From positions 1 through 9,037 of the forward strand of contig CAIKKV010000111.1 of NCBI GenBank assembly GCA_903828035.1: DNA of 9,037 nucleotides. Reading direction: 5' to 3'. The notes below the pieces were generated by a model. The model made no database searches. It saw nothing but the letters and a program-made list of their open reading frames with translations, and had not been told where the DNA came from. The DNA comes from an uncultured bacterium. GTDB lineage: Bacteria > Verrucomicrobiota > Kiritimatiellia > CAIKKV01. Every line of letters starts with the position of its first letter. The first letter of the stretch is position 1. Positions 7,286 through 9,037 of the stretch are shown one piece after another. The translations under genes were made by a program, and so were the position numbers.

Positions 7286-8341
7286 GTCGAGCGCCAGCAG
7301 CGACCGGTAGGAGGCCGGCACCTGCTCCTTCGGCGCCAGCGCAACCTCGCCGGAAAAACGGCCGTTCCCGCTTATGGGGAAAACCGATTCGCGCGTGTAT
7401 GAAAGCGTGCGCAGCAGCCAGATCAGGGCCGGATCCCGCGTCCGCGCCGCCAGCCGCGCCAGGGCCAGCTCGCGGTGCCCGAAGTCGTCGCCATGATCCC
7501 CCGTGTTGGACAGCGCCTCCCCCCAGGGCTGAACCAGGTGGAGCAGGGCCCGGCCGGAACGGGCGAAAGGGGGACAGGCCGTGTACACGTCGAACAGCCC
7601 CGCGCGGTGCAGCATCTCGGCGTATTCCACCAGCCGCCCCATGATCGCATACCCGTAGCCCCCGTCCTCTTCCGGATAGCCGTTCTCGTTCGCCGTCACA
7701 TTCACGGCGGCTTCAACCCTCAAAATCAGGCGGGAGAGGCTGTCCTCCAGCGTCCCGGGCACCCCGGGCTCCCCGCGCAGGACAAGGGCCACGGGCACCG
7801 CGCCGATAAAGTTCAGCAGGGGGATGTTGGCGCCCGCGTTTTTGAAATAGGTAAGCTGGCTCGCCTCCAGGCGCGCTTCCAGGGTGGCCAGTCCGGCGCG
7901 GGTGAAGGCCTCGCGGTCCTCTGGGGCCCACGCGTCATAAAGCAGGTCATACGCCAGCGCCATGTCGGCCAGGCGGATGCAGGCGCGCCCCTTGACCGGA
8001 TCCGCCGCGCACAGCGCCCGCAACAGCTTTCGAATGAGATCGATGTAGACCGGCCTCTTCTCGAGCCGCGCCGCCAGGGCCATATCATTGATCCCGAACA
8101 GCAGCCGGGCCGGGAGCGAGCTCCAGGTTCCGTCGCCCGCCAGCCAGGCGGTCGAATCCGGCGCGGCGGCCAGCTCCTCAAAGAGAGGCGCCACCTTGCG
8201 AAGCAGCGCCTGCCAGATCTTCCGGCCGGTCCCGGACCGGATCCGCAGGCGCAATTCAACCAGGTCCGCCGGGCCCATCAGAAGGCGCGGATGCTGCCCG
8301 GCCCGATACAGCGGACGCGCCGTTCCAAAGGACAGCTTCAT
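7283..8341 (-). CDS. Heparinase II/III-family protein, N-terminal half, ending at a premature TGA
   Basis: This 352 aa product is the alpha-helical (toroid) half of a heparinase II/III-type lyase, a family that cleaves uronic-acid polysaccharides by beta-elimination. It opens with an HPRLL element (17-21) and a DLVELRLRI helix as in relatives. It then has the helical motif NAGANIPLLNFIGA (168-181) and EDGGYGYA (225-232), whose Tyr residues occupy the region of the family's catalytic Tyr. No signal peptide is visible, unusual for an enzyme acting on extracellular polymers, so import of oligosaccharides or a lost leader is possible. The start at 8339-8341 is preferred over an open-frame ATG at 8455 because GAGGAG lies six bases upstream and the N-terminus then matches the family. 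Its ATG overlaps the TGA of the preceding gene (ATGA), indicating coupling. The frame stops at TGA 7283-7285 and resumes unchanged, so the C-terminal His-containing sandwich is lost unless UGA is read through. Confidence 0.85.
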   Translation of the reverse strand: MKLSFGTARPLYRAGQHPRLLMGPADLVELRLRIRSGTGRKIWQALLRKVAPLFEELAAAPDSTAWLAGDGTWSSLPARLLFGINDMALAARLEKRPVYIDLIRKLLRALCAADPVKGRACIRLADMALAYDLLYDAWAPEDREAFTRAGLATLEARLEASQLTYFKNAGANIPLLNFIGAVPVALVLRGEPGVPGTLEDSLSRLILRVEAAVNVTANENGYPEEDGGYGYAIMGRLVEYAEMLHRAGLFDVYTACPPFARSGRALLHLVQPWGEALSNTGDHGDDFGHRELALARLAARTRDPALIWLLRTLSYTRESVFPISGNGRFSGEVALAPKEQVPASYRSLLALD

Positions 8342-9037
8342 GGCAAACTCCTCGTGGTCACCACCACCTCCCGCTCCGAGCGGACATAAACCACCGGCGC
8401 GTTCGTGGCGGCCTGAATCTCGACCAGCCCCTCTCCCGACCCTTCGACCACCCATACGGCGGCATTCGTCATCACCGGAAGCGGCGCCCCTTCGCGCGCC
8501 GCCACTTTCAACCCGCCCGCCGAAGCCAGCCGCACCAGGCCGCCCCCCCGGAACATCAGCCCCCCTTCCGCCGGTTCCACCCGGAGGGGGATCCGCTCGG
8601 CCAACAGGGCGATCCCGTTCATCACGGCCACATGGCCGGCGGCGAAGTTCGTGGCGGCCAAAGCGCCGCTGAGCCCGCCGCCCACCGTCGGATCGCGCTC
8701 CCCGGTCAGCAGATCGAGCCCGGCATACGCCCGCTGATCGCTGACCTCCTTGTAATATCCCGGCGCCGCGGCCGCCGTCACGCCGGCCGCCCCCTCCGTC
8801 TCATGCAACACCGGCCCGACCAACAGCGCGGCCACAGCCGGGCCGCCCGCCTCGCCCAGCCGCCCGCGCAAGGCCCGCACGTAGTCCCTGGAGGCGTTTT
8901 CCACCCCGTCGAAGACCACGACCCCCTTGAATCGGCCCGGGGCCCTCCACAGGGCCAGCACGGGCCCGCCCGACGATCCCAAAAGGGCCTCGGCCCGTTC
9001 GCCTGAGAGGGTGAACGTGCAGGCGATCTGGCCGCCC
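8338..9037 (-). CDS. Unrecognised protein, partial at the window edge, coupled to the lyase
   Basis: At least 232 codons are open to the window edge; the true start is outside. A TTG at 8980-8982 lies within the frame, but sense codons continue upstream of it, so it is not taken as the start. I do not recognise the family. The visible part is rich in Gly, Ala and Val, and alternates short hydrophobic strands (VVVFDGV, AALLVGPVL, VVYVRSEREVVVTT), which suggests a mainly beta fold. There is no membrane segment and no obvious catalytic motif. Its TGA stop overlaps the ATG of the heparinase II/III gene by the ATGA arrangement, so the two are co-transcribed and probably translationally coupled, pointing to a shared role in polysaccharide use. 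A second, divergent heparinase-like sandwich domain is a possibility I cannot support from motifs. Confidence 0.7.
   Translation of the reverse strand, partial: GGQIACTFTLSGERAEALLGSSGGPVLALWRAPGRFKGVVVFDGVENASRDYVRALRGRLGEAGGPAVAALLVGPVLHETEGAAGVTAAAAPGYYKEVSDQRAYAGLDLLTGERDPTVGGGLSGALAATNFAAGHVAVMNGIALLAERIPLRVEPAEGGLMFRGGGLVRLASAGGLKVAAREGAPLPVMTNAAVWVVEGSGEGLVEIQAATNAPVVYVRSEREVVVTTRSLP
8348..8353 (-). promoter_or_regulatory. Ribosome binding site fixing the lyase start
   Basis: GAGGAG on the minus strand lies six bases before the ATG at 8339-8341, inside the last codons of the upstream gene. It is the strongest Shine-Dalgarno in the window and decides this start against the longer open frame reaching 8455. 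Confidence 0.75.

Noticed and set aside
8342..8455. N-terminal extension of the heparinase gene to the ATG at 8455
   Set aside because: The extra 38 residues are Gly/Arg-rich and lie wholly inside the upstream gene in another frame; the ATG at 8339-8341 has a strong GAGGAG and the family N-terminus.

Overview
The window is GC-rich bacterial DNA in which every supported gene lies on the minus strand, so transcription runs from high to low coordinates. No ribosomal RNA gene or lineage-specific marker is present, so the taxonomic call is weak. High GC, a heparinase II/III-type polysaccharide lyase, a short (645 aa) aconitase and an E. coli-like NADP isocitrate dehydrogenase would fit the PVC group (Kiritimatiellota, Lentisphaerota, Verrucomicrobiota) or a deltaproteobacterium-like lineage. 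This is inference only.

Right part (9037 to 6218): an unrecognised protein cut by the window edge overlaps, by an ATGA junction, the start of a heparinase II/III-family gene. That lyase gene is intact in sequence from its N-terminal helical domain to its C-terminal beta-sandwich, but a single in-frame TGA at 7283-7285 splits it at the domain junction. Both halves stay open in the same frame, and a GC-rich hairpin begins at the base right after the TGA. Recent nonsense mutation, sequencing error, readthrough and re-initiation are all possible.

Middle (6133 to 5076): a stand-alone NmrA-like NAD(P)-binding protein of the atypical short-chain dehydrogenase type. A terminator-like hairpin carries its stop codon in the loop, followed by a 128 bp spacer.

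Left part (5075 to 237): a compact cluster nadB - aconitase - icd with gaps of 3 and 24 bp, almost certainly one operon. It joins the first step of de novo NAD synthesis (L-aspartate oxidase) to two consecutive oxidative TCA steps (citrate to isocitrate to 2-oxoglutarate plus NADPH). All three proteins look full length with their key residues in place.

Far left (236 to 1): no protein gene. It holds a conspicuous A-rich tract on the minus strand next to a TTGACG box, a pair of 9 bp direct repeats 22 bp apart, and at the very edge the first 16 bases of what looks like a tRNA gene (GCCCACG acceptor strand, TA, GCTC D-stem) running out of the window.

Nothing here looks like a defence system, a mobile element or a CRISPR array. 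The items most worth a second look are the TGA-interrupted lyase with its hairpin, the nadB-acn-icd linkage and the unknown gene coupled to the lyase.
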